The notes below the pieces were generated by a model. It saw only the letters and a program-made list of their open reading frames with translations, was not told where the DNA came from and did no database searches. This document shows positions 5,522 to 6,397 of a DNA stretch of 6,397 nucleotides, piece by piece. Numbering within the stretch: position 1 is the first letter of the stretch; each line of letters begins with the position of its first letter. The position numbers were made by a program, and so were the translations under genes. Where the stretch lies: positions 1-6,397 of the forward strand of contig DBCE01000012.1 in assembly GCA_002292895.1 (NCBI GenBank), read 5' to 3'. This DNA comes from Phycisphaerales bacterium UBA966. Lineage in GTDB: Bacteria; Planctomycetota; Phycisphaerae; Phycisphaerales; SM1A02.

Positions 5522-6397
5522 TCAGCCCAAGATTGAGCGGCGACGCTTCACATAGTCCCAGACTACGAAGCGGTCGAGTTCCCGTCCGGCAACAAAGAAC
5601 ACACGTCCGCCGGTGGATTCTGCCATGCGATGCGCAAACTGCACATCATCTTCGGTCTGACTCCAACTTGGCAGCAGGAACACGTTGATGGTGATGCCTG
5701 CCTCTTTGCAGCGCATGGCTTCGCGGATGGTCTCGCGTTCTGTTCGTGGATCCGGCGGATACATCATGTACAGATCACTGCCTTCAAAGTGCGCGGTCGG
5801 TAGTCCGTCAGTGATCAGCATCACTTGGCGATTGGGCGTTGGTCTGCCGCCGAGCCACTGCCGCGAAAGTTGCAGCGCGCGCTGGATGTTGGTGAAGTGC
5901 AGGGGCAGGTCCATCTCAGTGATATCGGGGTCCGACATGTCCGCGCGAAGACGCACCACCGACTCTCGAATGGTGACCGGCTTGGGCATGATGCTGGGGA
6001 TTTCGCCCGACGATCGCAGTTTGGCAACCGTGTACATCTCAACAAACTGCAAGTAGTCGCCGGGGTAGTCGCTACGAATGAGACCATCGAGCGCCATGGC
6101 CATGCGCTTGGCTTGCACGTACTGCCCGCCGTTACGCATGGAGCCAGACATATCCATGATGACTGCCGTAGCGCACTTTGGTTGCTGGCGGGTCTTGTGG
6201 ACCACCATGTCGTCGGAGCGCATGCGTACCGGAGTGCCGGGCGCGCGCGGACCGTCCGCGGATTCACGGAGCAGTGCATTCACCATGCTCTGTGGGATGT
6301 CCATGGCGGATGGACTGTCTCCAAACTCGTAGGGACGCGTGGATGGCAATTCCACCGCGCCGTCGGGGCTGGCAACGCCTTCGTGTCGGCCGCTGCG
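5522..6397 (-). CDS. vWA (MIDAS) domain protein, C-terminal part; 5' end beyond right edge
   Basis: The frame stays open to the right edge (291 residues visible). A GTG at 6355 could start it, but the preceding residues read on without a stop and the family is usually longer, so I treat it as truncated by the window. The vWA fold has an intact metal-binding MIDAS: DMSGSM (residues 82-87 of the fragment), the Thr of HFTNIQ (169) and the Asp of ITDGLPTAH (197). Further blocks MMYPPDPRTERETIREAMRC and GITINVFLLP, and a closing VWDYVKRRR, match a family of vWA proteins related to the chelatase D subunit and often encoded beside a MoxR/ChlI-type AAA+ ATPase. By analogy it would recruit a substrate to such an ATPase for remodelling or metal insertion; substrate unknown. 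No signal peptide or membrane segment is visible. The gene ends 101 bases before the glnN ATG. Confidence 0.85.
   Translation of the reverse strand, partial: RSGRHEGVASPDGAVELPSTRPYEFGDSPSAMDIPQSMVNALLRESADGPRAPGTPVRMRSDDMVVHKTRQQPKCATAVIMDMSGSMRNGGQYVQAKRMAMALDGLIRSDYPGDYLQFVEMYTVAKLRSSGEIPSIMPKPVTIRESVVRLRADMSDPDITEMDLPLHFTNIQRALQLSRQWLGGRPTPNRQVMLITDGLPTAHFEGSDLYMMYPPDPRTERETIREAMRCKEAGITINVFLLPSWSQTEDDVQFAHRMAESTGGRVFFVAGRELDRFVVWDYVKRRRSILG

Noticed and set aside
6353..6355. GTG as the true start of the vWA protein
   Set aside because: The frame is open through to the window edge and the fragment matches the C-terminal part of longer proteins, so the start most likely lies outside the window. 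It cannot be fully excluded.

Overview
The window is a compact run of five protein genes, all read from the minus strand (right to left in these coordinates). It looks like ordinary chromosomal housekeeping DNA. I see no insertion sequence, CRISPR array, tRNA, rRNA or prophage sign, and no plus-strand gene I would support. The sequence is moderately GC-rich. A type III glutamine synthetase, a trigger factor with a degenerate isomerase domain, a small SHOCT-like membrane protein and a ClpX with a long glycine-rich leader together suggest a Planctomycetota-like bacterium, perhaps Phycisphaerae. That placement is an inference from gene content and protein style, not from a marker gene.

In transcription order: (1) 6397-5522, the C-terminal part of a von Willebrand factor A (MIDAS) protein that enters from the right edge; (2) 5420-3237, glutamine synthetase type III (glnN), complete, probably from its own promoter and with a start downstream of the longest possible frame; (3) 3137-1731, trigger factor (tig), complete; (4) 1723-1412, a 103-residue one-helix membrane protein with a SHOCT-like motif, starting with GTG 7 bases after the tig stop; (5) 1205-1, the ClpX unfoldase, complete at its N-terminus and cut by the left edge just after the GRLP arginine-finger motif.

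Tig, the small membrane protein and ClpX form a protein-folding and degradation neighbourhood. Trigger factor meets nascent chains at the ribosome and ClpX unfolds substrates for the ClpP protease. The usual bacterial order is tig-clpP-clpX. Here no clpP lies between them, and a small membrane protein occupies its place, apparently translationally coupled to tig. The glutamine synthetase (ammonium assimilation) and the vWA protein (probably the partner of a MoxR/chelatase-type AAA+ ATPase) look like independent neighbours.

The intergenic gaps hold the remaining structure. The vWA-glnN gap (5421-5521) has a GC-rich hairpin, a good sigma70-like promoter and a strong Shine-Dalgarno. The glnN-tig gap (3138-3236) has two competing hairpins, a TATACT box and three AGGTCT elements at exact 13-base spacing. 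The 206-base gap before clpX (1206-1411) has a weak terminator-like structure and a perfect 7-bp inverted repeat whose half-site recurs nearer clpX. I found no clear undescribed system; the most unusual points are the tig-SHOCT-clpX arrangement and the structured leaders.
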